DNA of 64,000 nucleotides from positions 1-64,000 of the forward strand of contig NZ_CAGKLC010000018.1 of NCBI RefSeq assembly GCF_903469665.1. Direction: 5' to 3'. This stretch comes from Flavobacterium sp. UGB4466 (GTDB lineage Bacteria; Bacteroidota; Bacteroidia; Flavobacteriales; Flavobacteriaceae). The notes beneath the pieces were generated by a model that was given only the letters and a program-made list of their open reading frames with translations, did no database searches and was not told the DNA's origin. Of this stretch, positions 55,276 through 63,532 are shown piece by piece. The first letter of the stretch is position 1; each line of letters begins with the position of its first letter. The translations under genes and the position numbers were made by a program.

Positions 55276-55437
55276 TTAAGCTTGTGGTCGAATTAAAAAC
55301 CCATTCATTTGGGTTACTTCGCCTCTTTTCGCCTCTAAAACAGCCAATCCATATTCAGTAATTGTACTTTCCTGTGCTTCAGCGACTGTGTGCCTACTAT
55401 GCTTTTCTTCTAAAACGATATTACAAACTTTATTCAT
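55276..55437 (-). CDS. Small ORF of unknown function (53 aa)
   Basis: A 53-aa frame on the minus strand, starting MNKVCNIVLEEKHSRHTVAE and ending FLIRPQA. The start codon is preceded by the A/T-rich leader usual in this genome. It follows the 167-aa gene on the same strand after 63 bases. No family is recognised. It may be the last gene of the RNA-ligase cassette or a non-coding frame. Confidence 0.4.
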   Translation of the reverse strand: MNKVCNIVLEEKHSRHTVAEAQESTITEYGLAVLEAKRGEVTQMNGFLIRPQA

Positions 55438-55500
55438 AATTTTTATTTTTATAATTTTTAAAATAATGGTGTTTAAATCTTTAACTCATAATTCTGTTCG

Positions 55501-56004
55501 CTAGAAAAACATACTTTTAATATCCCTAAAGAAATTTCTTTTCTTAGATTTCTTTTCAGGCTTCTCCTTTTTATCAGCACTCTTTTTTTCAAAAACTTCT
55601 TTAGCTTTATCCATTCTTCTGATCGGTTTTACTTCTTCCTTTTTAGAATTTTCGTAAAACTTCTTGAGAGGACGCGGATGAAAATCAACCAAGATTGCAG
55701 CCATATTGATAACATCCATACTGGACGGATCTGTTTCTCCCTTAAAGAAGGTTTCAATAGGTCTGAACTTATCTTTCTTCTCCTTAAACTTATTCTTTTG
55801 AGTATGATCGAAATCTAAGCCCAATAGATTACTAAAAACATTCAAGTCCTCTTTTGTTGGGTTGTTTTCGAAAATGAGCCAGCACAAATCACGAAGCTTT
55901 GCGCGCGAAGGGTTGTACAAATAATCAAAGTATTCTCCTTCTCTTTCGATCTCGTATTTTTTTCTAATTGCTCTTTTGTATTTTTCTAATGTATTGTTAC
56001 TCAT
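55501..56004 (-). CDS. Unknown protein with helical N-terminus and basic C-terminus
   Basis: A 167-aa protein. Residues 1-100 are predicted helical and polar (EKYKRAIRKKYEIEREGEYF; LRDLCWLIFENNPTKEDLNV). The last ~45 residues are a Lys-rich basic tail (KPEKKSKKRNFFRDIKSMFF) that could bind RNA or membrane. It lies 54 bases downstream of the 61-aa ORF, in the same transcriptional direction as the RNA ligase. I know no function for it; a role with the ligase is only suggested by order. Confidence 0.55.
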   Translation of the reverse strand: MSNNTLEKYKRAIRKKYEIEREGEYFDYLYNPSRAKLRDLCWLIFENNPTKEDLNVFSNLLGLDFDHTQKNKFKEKKDKFRPIETFFKGETDPSSMDVINMAAILVDFHPRPLKKFYENSKKEEVKPIRRMDKAKEVFEKKSADKKEKPEKKSKKRNFFRDIKSMFF

Positions 56005-56058
56005 AATATTTTACTTTATTTCGGAATTTTCCGGAACCTCAGATATCCTCCTGATCTC

Positions 56059-56244
56059 TCATCCATAGAGCGTTAAAATATCTTTACCGAGACAATAACG
56101 TCTGAATGAGGTATACCTCTTGTCTTCCCTTCTCTTTCCGTCGTTTAGTAAGCTCTGAATCGTTATCGAAATAAACAGATACTCACTAAACCTAATTTTA
56201 CTGACAAGACCAAAATCATGGTCAGATTTACTTTTTTTACTCAT
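56059..56244 (-). CDS. Small basic protein coupled to the RNA ligase gene (61 aa)
   Basis: A 61-aa protein rich in Arg, Lys, Ser and Tyr (MSKKSKSDHDFGLVSKIRFS; RREDKRYTSFRRYCLGK). Its ATG overlaps the ligase stop in ATGAGTAA, an 8-base overlap that indicates translational coupling. No known domain. The coupling makes a genuine gene more likely than a chance ORF. Confidence 0.5.
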   Translation of the reverse strand: MSKKSKSDHDFGLVSKIRFSEYLFISITIQSLLNDGKRREDKRYTSFRRYCLGKDILTLYG

Positions 56245-56848
56245 GGTTAGAAATAATTAAGTTATTGGCATTTTTTGTTGGGGTGCTTTCTAACTTCGAA
56301 CGTTTTATTCCAAAATCAGATTTCCTTAGTTTACACATTCTTCCATCTGAAGCATGGTGAAAAACAATACCTTCAACATCATTTTCTAACAAAAAATTTT
56401 TCAAATCATCAAATTCAAAATTTGAAAAGTCAAAAACCTCACTGCCGTGTTTTATCAGCAGGTGTTTTTCCAATTTTTCAGGATTTCCCTGTACTTTAGG
56501 GCCGCATAATTCAAATGTCCCATCGATCTTGATTTTTAAATTATCAAAACCTTCAAAGAAAAACTTATCCTCAGGTTTCAAACGGTCACATTTCAACCAG
56601 TGCGGATGATGCCCCGTCACACTATCAGCTTCCTGACATGCAATCGCACCAGAAGGAATTATACGCCCTTTTTTGGTATCAAACCTTTTAAATAATTCTC
56701 CCTTAATAATTGCTGCAGCTGAGCCATCAAATTTTCTTGTGGCAATAACTTCTCCGGTTGTAACCCATTTATTTTCATCACTAACCTTATTTATTACCCT
56801 TGCCAGATCGTGCGGATCTTTAGCAAATAATGTACTTATCTTTTTCAT
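56237..56848 (-). CDS. Compact RNA ligase (RNA_ligase/DUF5565-like nucleotidyltransferase)
   Basis: A 203-aa covalent nucleotidyltransferase; the start at 56848 (MKKISTLFAKDPHDL) is preferred to an in-frame ATG 17 codons upstream. Motif I is RKFDGSAA with the predicted AMP-lysine K39. Motif III-like FELCGPKVQGNPE (~112-124), motif IV EGIVFH (159-164), and motif V CKLRKSDFGIKR with K173/K176 follow. This is the minimal ligase core without the extra domains of T4 Rnl1. It seals RNA ends using ATP; the biological substrate is unknown. The 61-aa ORF is translationally coupled behind it. Confidence 0.8.
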   Translation of the reverse strand: MKKISTLFAKDPHDLARVINKVSDENKWVTTGEVIATRKFDGSAAAIIKGELFKRFDTKKGRIIPSGAIACQEADSVTGHHPHWLKCDRLKPEDKFFFEGFDNLKIKIDGTFELCGPKVQGNPEKLEKHLLIKHGSEVFDFSNFEFDDLKNFLLENDVEGIVFHHASDGRMCKLRKSDFGIKRSKLESTPTKNANNLIISNHE

Positions 56849-56930
56849 CTTATATACTTTTAAATTAAATCCCCGATTTACTCGAAGAACATCAAACAAC
56901 TTTTGCGCTTTTAAATTTCAACCCATAAAA

Positions 56931-56953
56931 AAAGCACCCGATTAGAGGTGCTT
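56931..56953 (-). terminator. Rho-independent terminator (minus strand)
   Basis: AAAGCACC pairs with GGTGCTTT; on the minus strand a T-run follows. It lies between the tiny frames around 57 kb and the RNA-ligase cassette, so the ligase has a separate promoter downstream of this point. Confidence 0.8.
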
Positions 56954-56982
56954 TATAACAAATACGATAATTATCATATTGT

Positions 56983-57279
56983 CTATAATTGATGCACCAG
57001 CATGTAAACCCCTTCAAGGGCCGAACTCGCGTTTATTGGTTTTACGTTATATGTGTTAAAAATGAAATCCATTTTATATATTGTTTAATTTTTAAATTCT
57101 ATTGTTTTTTGAAATTCAGTGTCCTGATATTCTTCGGCAAAGATAATGTCAAAAAAATCATACTTCCAAATCCTTCAACACTTCAATTCATTGATTTTCA
57201 ATTTATTAAACCTTAGAATTAAGTCATAGAAATCCCTGTCCGCTTATCGAAGCAGTTCTTTTTTCAAATCAAATGACTG
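56983..57279 (-). pseudogene. Decayed protein frame plus a 29-aa ORF
   Basis: One minus-strand frame reads QSFDLKKELLR, stop, ADRDFYDLILRFNKLKINEL, stop, RIWKYDFFDIIFAEEYQDTE then FQKTIEFKN and a stop at 57085-57087. Composition looks protein-like between two in-frame stops (57244-57246, 57175-57177), as in a degraded gene. In the same frame a 29-aa ORF (57072-56983; MDFIFNTYNVKPINASS...) follows, ending 30 bases before the terminator. Neither product is recognised. Chance cannot be excluded in AT-rich DNA. Confidence 0.3.
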
Positions 57280-57432
57280 TTACTCATCAGATTACTTTTC
57301 AAGACTATATTTTGGAGTTTTTATAATTCATTAAACATTTAATGTGTTGTTTTTTTTAATATTTTATAGTTACGATCAATTTGTAATCATTTTCCATCTT
57401 TTTTATCCTGGTGAATAATCCCTAAAACAAAA

Positions 57433-57456
57433 AAAGCGTCCTAAAAAGAGGACGCT
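57433..57456 (-). terminator. Rho-independent terminator (minus strand)
   Basis: AAAGCGTCCT pairs with AGGACGCTTT; on the minus strand a T7 follows. It closes the DUF4132/50-aa ORF transcript. Confidence 0.85.
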
Positions 57457-57489
57457 TTGCTATACTTATGTTGAGTTTGTAACTTCAAT

Positions 57490-57642
57490 TTACACTTCGA
57501 TTTCATAAAAATACAGATCACATCCTGAGCCCTTAACAGGGGCAAATCCTGCTAAACGATCACTATATAGTCCTACTGACAGATTAATATTTATATTTTT
57601 CATTTCCATTTCAGAAGCAAAAGTAAGTGTTTTTATTAACAT
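57490..57642 (-). CDS. Small ORF downstream of the DUF4132 gene (50 aa)
   Basis: A 50-aa frame, MLIKTLTFASEMEMKNININ ... GCDLYFYEIEV, on the same strand as the giant gene and 98 bases behind it, ending 34 bases before a strong terminator. No own promoter is evident, so it would be read through from the giant gene. Product unrecognised. Confidence 0.4.
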   Translation of the reverse strand: MLIKTLTFASEMEMKNININLSVGLYSDRLAGFAPVKGSGCDLYFYEIEV

Positions 57643-57740
57643 AATTTAACATTTGTACTTTGTTAGTGCTAAAATTTTTATCGCACGCTAACAATTTTAG
57701 TCTGAATCTTCGTTTAAAAACCCAACAAAACAGAATAGTT

Positions 57741-60700
57741 TTATGCGTAGGTTTTATCAATCTGACTTAAAATGGTTGGGTCCTGTATTTCATTGTCTTT
57801 TGCAAACATTAAAACTTTAGACATTACCTCTGCTGATTTTGGGTCATCGTCTGCAAACGGAAGGAACAAACGACCTCTATGCTGCGAGTGAATTGGCAAC
57901 ACTGACAAATATTTACCCGGAAGCTGATGCACTACCGCACTTCCTAAATGTATGCTATATTCTGCCATTTCTCCTTTTACTATGGCGTGATTTCCAGTGA
58001 TTTCTACATTTTTCACTTTAAACAAACGCAACGTTTCTCTCAATAAAACAGCTCTCATTTCGATAGAAGAATGACTGGCTTCAGGATCAACACCACCTAC
58101 GTGTGCTACACTGACCACCAAATCGATATCACGCATTACTTCAGAGAAAATCCTTGGATTTACGTCTTCAAATGCAATGTTTTTATAATCTTTTAAAGAA
58201 TGAAATTCGATGGTTTCTAAAGTTGCGCCCTCTACATCTGCCGGCGAAAACCAATCGGCCATAGCATACATTTTGACCTGATAGCCTTCTTTATGAAAAA
58301 CTTTCTGCAAACCTTCTTCATAATCTACTTTCCATCCTCTGGTTTTCAATAAAACTAAGGTTTGCTTAGGCTGTACCTGATGTCCGGCATAACGTCTCGA
58401 AATTGCTTTTTCTTTTAATTCATCCGGAGTTGGAACATACAATTCTCTGAATACTTGTTTAAAAGGCTGTTGCAATTTGTTGTCAAAACAATAGCTTTGA
58501 TAATCAATCCAAACGTTATTTTTATGCAAATCATAACAATGAGCAATTCTAAAAGTCTGCTTCTCATTTAATGCCATAACTTCTCCTAAAGCTGTAACCA
58601 GATTCCCATCAATATAAAAACCTATTTTAGCATCATTTGACACAAAAACTAATTTTTCAAGATGTTTGGAAATGATTGGATGCTCAAAAAGATTCTGCAT
58701 TTCGGCAAACAAAAATTCATCGCCACGAATCATACTTTCTTCCAGACCTTTTCTTGAGCGTGTCCATTGCTCACGCATGGTTTTTCTGTAATTGGTTAAT
58801 TCCAGAATTGCTTTGTCTTTTTTATATTTTGGCGGAATTGCTTTTATCTCTTTATCTCCTTTAAAGGCAACCAAATCTGCTTTTCCTTCATTATTGATAA
58901 CTAAACTTACCGTTACATCGTCCAATTTAACCTCTGTTTCTTTTGATAAAATGTTCTGCACCTGTTTTGTTTCCATTGCCCAGGTCAGACGAACAGGGTC
59001 CGGATAGCCTGCATTTCGGGCCAAATTTTCAAGTGCAACTCTTATAGCCAAACCTTCGCTGGCTTGTTTCATTGAACCAAATTCTTTGCTTTCCTTTTTA
59101 AATTGCTGCAAATATTCATAACGTGCCAGAATATCTTTTTCAGGACCTGTTTTGCTTAAAGGCACTAATCCGTAGACTCTTAAATAATCCTGATCTCGTT
59201 TGTCTTTTACTTTGGCTGTAACCTCCCTAATTTTCAAATCTCCTGTAATGGTATCGGCATACAATCGTGCGCGTCTGTGTCCGTTTCCGTCTGTAACATA
59301 TTTGGCCGATTCGTATAAAAGTTCCCATTTGGCTTTACCCAATTGTTTGTAAGCCGATACGAACCAATCTTTATCTACCGCACCATCTTTAAAATCCTGT
59401 AAATCAATTGAGGAGAATTTTGCCATTTCGCTTTCCAGTTCTGCATTTACAGCATTGTAGCTTGCCGTTTTGGTATGTGCATGAAACCACCAGATTCCTT
59501 CATCAAGACCTTTCCAGTCCAGATAATTACTGATTAATTTTTGCCATTGCGGTGCATATATAGCCGTTTGAATCAATCGTTCTTCTGATATTTTGGCTTT
59601 TTTAATAGCTTCATTAAAAACCTCCTGTGTATCTGATTCTATCGGATAACATCTTTTCAACAAATAACTAAACAATTTCTGTTTGGTTAAATCGGTGTAA
59701 CTCCACGAATAAATATATCCTTTGTACAAACTTGCTTTTCCGAGCGCAGTAAGCATTTCGACCAAACGGTTGATTCCAAAAATTTTCTGGAAACTTTGAA
59801 CCAAATGAGTTACAGCAGTGTTTGAATCTCCCCTTTTAACTTCGATATCCAAAAATGTTTCGCGAATTTTATCAACCATTGGAACTAAAAACGGAAATTT
59901 TTTAATGAGTTCTTCGCTTCCAAAATGTCTATAATGTCTGGTTTCACCAGTTAAAACCGAAATTCTTTCACTTTCTAAGATACCTTCGTACAATTCACCT
60001 TCGGTAATTATTTTTTGTTCGAAAGCCACGGCATACAAATAAATTGGTGGTTTATTTAAACCTATATTTTGTTCTAATCCGTTTAACTGTCTCCACCTGT
60101 ACAGGTTCCAAATCTTATCATTTTGCTCCTGTGTTAAATCATCTAAATTGATTTTATTCAAGTAAATATCAAAAAAGTTCTGGTTTTGCCAGCCGTTTCC
60201 ACGATCTGAATTGTAATAATACTCGTCTTTTGCAGGTTTGTATTCAAATTCCAATACCGATTTTGGAAGATCAGCATACAAAGTACTACAGGCATCAATT
60301 AAGAAATCTGTTTTTTCTTTAAAGGAGTATTTTAACTGTAAAGCATTCAGAATATTTAAGATTGCATTGTCCCAATCATAGCCTCTTTTCTTTTGGTGCG
60401 GCAATAATTCTTTATAATAAAAAATGTGTTTTTCGAGAAAATCGCGCCATATTTTTCTGTCGGAGCTGCTTATTAACGTCAGTAAAAACAAGTCTCTTTC
60501 GGCCAGACCTGAGTTTTCAAACCAGCCGGACCAAACCTCATACAAAGGGTAATTTGTTGCTGCTAATTCTGAATTCTTTTCGTCTTTTAAATTTTTTATT
60601 GGTCTGAAACTATTCCCCAATAAAATTGTCAATTTGCTGTTATCGTAGTTTTCGACTTCATATTCGTAATTTTTGTTGTCTTCATACAATTGGTACAACT

Positions 60701-62813
60701 TCGAAATTTCGGTCTTAATGTACGACATAGATTTAGAAAAACCGTATTGTTCTGCCTTAACCGCTTTGGCATACAGGGAATCTGTCTCTACTTTTGGCAG
60801 GCCATAAGGAGAAAGGACATTTGGTGTGTAAAAACCATATCCGTTTTCGGCACTTAGAATACTTTTCTTTTTTGACGGTTCAAGCTGTTCGATAAATTTA
60901 GTTTCCTTCTCGGTGATTTTTGGTCTTGCCGAATAAGCTGCAACCCAATCGTTAACTTTATCTGTCAGTTTGCTATTCTTCTGAAGTTGCAACATAATGT
61001 CTAAAGCCGACATACGCTGCTCCATATCACCTTTTTCTAAAATTTTATCTACAAAAGAAGTCACTTTTTGATCTTCCTGTTTCAACAATATTGCTGTTAG
61101 GTTCTTCTTTAAATTAGAATTTTTACGTTTGTACAATTCCTGAAAAATTGCCAGTTCGTCTTCTGTTAACGTCAAATTACTTAAAGTAGAGATAGCCGAA
61201 GCGACCAAAGATTCTCCTCTGTCTTTTAAGATTCTCAATGCAAAACTTCTTTGAAAATCTGTTGGTGCCTTTTTTTCTTTCCCGCTATTGCTTTTAAAAC
61301 TGTAAAATGAATAGCAGTAATAATCACCCAGAATCTGACGGGTTAATTTCTCTCTTAAATTGATAGAAAAACCTTCAAACTGATTTAAAATAAGTTCTAA
61401 TCTTTCGTTATTGTCTCCTACCAAATTAATTGCTGCAGAATATAAAGTATCTTTTTCGAATTTTACATTTAACCACGAAAATACTTTGCCTTCAAATGTT
61501 TTTTCTTTTACGGTTATCGTCTGCGCAAGATGGTACACTTTATTAAAGAAATCAGGATAATCTGTATTCGCTGTATAGTATTGCGACTTAACATTAGCCT
61601 CTAATAATGCATTCATTCTTGGCACTGCAAATGCCAGTACCTGTAGATTTTCGTCGTCTAAAGCTTTAAAATAAAGAGGCATTTCGATGTAAGGATCGCC
61701 TGTTTCTCCTGCAAATTTTAGCGCCAGAGATTTCTTCTCTATTGATCCTTTCTCTAGTAATTCTTTTAGATAGGGAACTGTTTTTTCGACATCAAAAACA
61801 CCCTGAACCCAAAGTGCCATATAAACCTCGTTGTTATTCTTGCTTTGAATACCGGCCGGAATCGTTTCGGGATTAGAGAAATACCCCGAAGCAAGATTAA
61901 TGATGTTTCGAACTGTAGTTTCTTTTTCAGAATCCCAGCCCAAGCCGGTCCAGGTATCTATTCCGCGAACAACAGATGAAAAACGGGTGAGTTTATTATC
62001 GATGATTACTTTGATCATGTATTGCAAAGCACCAATACTGGTTTCATCCAGAGCTTCTAAAACGGTCTGACGCAATCCTTCCTGACGCTGTGCCGCCAAT
62101 AATAGTTTTTCGACCAGTTCCCAACTTTCTTTTTTCTCACTGTTTAAAAGCGCTTTGATAATATTACGGGAAACTTTTCCTCTTGAATCTTTGTTGAAAA
62201 TGATATCCTCAAAAAGCTGAAACAGGTTTTCTCTATCCAAATCAATAGCAGCAGACCAAATCGTATACTGATTTTTAGAATTTGAGACTTCGGTATCAAA
62301 ACGAATTTGTTCTTCGATACTCAAATCATAATAAACGGTATCACCATCCTGATAACTGTAGATTTGTGAAGAATGAAGCAGAGATCGCAGAAAATTTACC
62401 CGATTAATTAATAACTGTTTTTTATTATTGGGTGCTCTGAAAGAACGTCGGGTATAACCGTCCTGATACATTTTCATTGGCAGTCGGTTCCACGCTTCCT
62501 TAACATAAACAGTGATTTCCTTTCCAAAAAAGTAAACCAGAAGTTCGTGGTAAGTATTATCTTCCCACATATCGTCTTTTACCCACTTCTCAAACGCTGT
62601 AGCTTCTTTCGAACCTAAAGAAATATAGGTCCCGTAATAATTGTCTTTGAGTTTTAAAAGTGCCAGACCAAACTCGGCTGCTTCTTTTTTAAGTTTTGTT
62701 TTTGATAATAATTTAGAAACCAGATTACTGTTTGCTATTTCTTCCAGTTCTTTTTTGAATCGCTTAATTGGATTCTCAATTATCTTACCCTTGATAAGAT
62801 CTTCTATTTTCAT
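57741..62813 (-). CDS. Giant DUF4132-family protein (DUF5724-DUF4132-C-terminal domain)
   Basis: A 1690-aa cytosolic protein. The N-terminal ~1-650 are HEAT-like helical repeats (e.g. NLQVLAFAVPRMNALLEANV; GEKGSIEKKSLALKFAGETG style units), matching DUF5724. About residues 1300-1480 match DUF4132 (REQWTRSRKGLEESMIRGDE; FEHPIISKHLEKLVFV; DLHKNNVWIDYQ). The C-terminal ~200 residues (VVSVAHVGGVDPEASHSSIE, then VHQLPGKYLSVLPIHSQHRGRLFLPFADDD) form a third conserved domain. No enzymatic motif is evident. E. coli MolR/YehI-type relatives sit with AAA, vWA and SWIM proteins; those partners are not in this window. Confidence 0.85.
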   Translation of the reverse strand: MKIEDLIKGKIIENPIKRFKKELEEIANSNLVSKLLSKTKLKKEAAEFGLALLKLKDNYYGTYISLGSKEATAFEKWVKDDMWEDNTYHELLVYFFGKEITVYVKEAWNRLPMKMYQDGYTRRSFRAPNNKKQLLINRVNFLRSLLHSSQIYSYQDGDTVYYDLSIEEQIRFDTEVSNSKNQYTIWSAAIDLDRENLFQLFEDIIFNKDSRGKVSRNIIKALLNSEKKESWELVEKLLLAAQRQEGLRQTVLEALDETSIGALQYMIKVIIDNKLTRFSSVVRGIDTWTGLGWDSEKETTVRNIINLASGYFSNPETIPAGIQSKNNNEVYMALWVQGVFDVEKTVPYLKELLEKGSIEKKSLALKFAGETGDPYIEMPLYFKALDDENLQVLAFAVPRMNALLEANVKSQYYTANTDYPDFFNKVYHLAQTITVKEKTFEGKVFSWLNVKFEKDTLYSAAINLVGDNNERLELILNQFEGFSINLREKLTRQILGDYYCYSFYSFKSNSGKEKKAPTDFQRSFALRILKDRGESLVASAISTLSNLTLTEDELAIFQELYKRKNSNLKKNLTAILLKQEDQKVTSFVDKILEKGDMEQRMSALDIMLQLQKNSKLTDKVNDWVAAYSARPKITEKETKFIEQLEPSKKKSILSAENGYGFYTPNVLSPYGLPKVETDSLYAKAVKAEQYGFSKSMSYIKTEISKLYQLYEDNKNYEYEVENYDNSKLTILLGNSFRPIKNLKDEKNSELAATNYPLYEVWSGWFENSGLAERDLFLLTLISSSDRKIWRDFLEKHIFYYKELLPHQKKRGYDWDNAILNILNALQLKYSFKEKTDFLIDACSTLYADLPKSVLEFEYKPAKDEYYYNSDRGNGWQNQNFFDIYLNKINLDDLTQEQNDKIWNLYRWRQLNGLEQNIGLNKPPIYLYAVAFEQKIITEGELYEGILESERISVLTGETRHYRHFGSEELIKKFPFLVPMVDKIRETFLDIEVKRGDSNTAVTHLVQSFQKIFGINRLVEMLTALGKASLYKGYIYSWSYTDLTKQKLFSYLLKRCYPIESDTQEVFNEAIKKAKISEERLIQTAIYAPQWQKLISNYLDWKGLDEGIWWFHAHTKTASYNAVNAELESEMAKFSSIDLQDFKDGAVDKDWFVSAYKQLGKAKWELLYESAKYVTDGNGHRRARLYADTITGDLKIREVTAKVKDKRDQDYLRVYGLVPLSKTGPEKDILARYEYLQQFKKESKEFGSMKQASEGLAIRVALENLARNAGYPDPVRLTWAMETKQVQNILSKETEVKLDDVTVSLVINNEGKADLVAFKGDKEIKAIPPKYKKDKAILELTNYRKTMREQWTRSRKGLEESMIRGDEFLFAEMQNLFEHPIISKHLEKLVFVSNDAKIGFYIDGNLVTALGEVMALNEKQTFRIAHCYDLHKNNVWIDYQSYCFDNKLQQPFKQVFRELYVPTPDELKEKAISRRYAGHQVQPKQTLVLLKTRGWKVDYEEGLQKVFHKEGYQVKMYAMADWFSPADVEGATLETIEFHSLKDYKNIAFEDVNPRIFSEVMRDIDLVVSVAHVGGVDPEASHSSIEMRAVLLRETLRLFKVKNVEITGNHAIVKGEMAEYSIHLGSAVVHQLPGKYLSVLPIHSQHRGRLFLPFADDDPKSAEVMSKVLMFAKDNEIQDPTILSQIDKTYA

Positions 62814-62905
62814 ACTGTATTATTTTAGATTATTATATTGTAAGATGTGAATTGTGAATTGTGAAAAGGTAGATGTAGAACTTTATTTACTTATACTTCT
62901 TACAA

Positions 62906-63340
62906 CTACCAGTAGCTTCCCGCCAGGAACGTAAGCCTGATAAAAGTGACGGATTTGTTTTTGGATAAATCGATTTCCCCGGTTAAAGTTTCCATCTGAT
63001 CATCGCCATAGAAAATGGCATATAAACCGTCTTCAAAAGCAACGATGGCATTTTCCTGCGCTTTGACCAAATCTACTTTGTTGTGGTTGTACAGTGCGCC
63101 AAAACCAACTTTTCCCGTATCGGTTAAAATGGGAAGGTAATTTTCTTTTGGAAAATGGATTTTGTCTTCGTCCTCAAACTCAAAGGAAGAAGAATGAAAC
63201 AACTCTACCTGATGTTTTACAATTAGTTCTAAGAAAGTACGAACAGTAACGATTGAAGTGGTAATATCTAAACTGATGTTTTTTTCCTGAAGTATAGGAT
63301 GTTTTTTCCCTAATTGTCTGACTGATATACTTATATTCAT
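62906..63340 (-). CDS. Unknown protein upstream of the DUF4132 gene (144 aa)
   Basis: A 144-aa protein with a beta-rich first part (MNISISVRQLGKKHPILQEK) and acidic middle. It has no membrane segment or known motif. It lies 92 bases upstream of the DUF4132 gene on the same strand and downstream of a terminator, so the two are likely co-transcribed and may form one system. TA-like or chaperone roles cannot be judged. Confidence 0.55.
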   Translation of the reverse strand: MNISISVRQLGKKHPILQEKNISLDITTSIVTVRTFLELIVKHQVELFHSSSFEFEDEDKIHFPKENYLPILTDTGKVGFGALYNHNKVDLVKAQENAIVAFEDGLYAIFYGDDQMETLTGEIDLSKNKSVTFIRLTFLAGSYW

Positions 63341-63463
63341 TTTTTACCGGCTTTTATTTTCAACCTGTAAAATAAGAATTTTATAGCAAGATCTTCTTAA
63401 AAGAACGTCTTTTAAATGTTAAAAAATCCTACGAAAAAAAGCAGCATTAGATTTCAAAAAAAT

Positions 63464-63489
63464 ACCCTGCAAATCAGTATTTGCAGGGT
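63464..63489 (-). terminator. Rho-independent terminator (minus strand)
   Basis: ACCCTGCAAA pairs with TTTGCAGGGT; on the minus strand a T-run follows. It ends the partial gene at the right edge and separates it from the 144-aa gene. Confidence 0.85.
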
Positions 63490-63532
63490 TTGGATTATTA
63501 TTGGAATGTCGTTTTCAGAAAATCAAAAAAAC

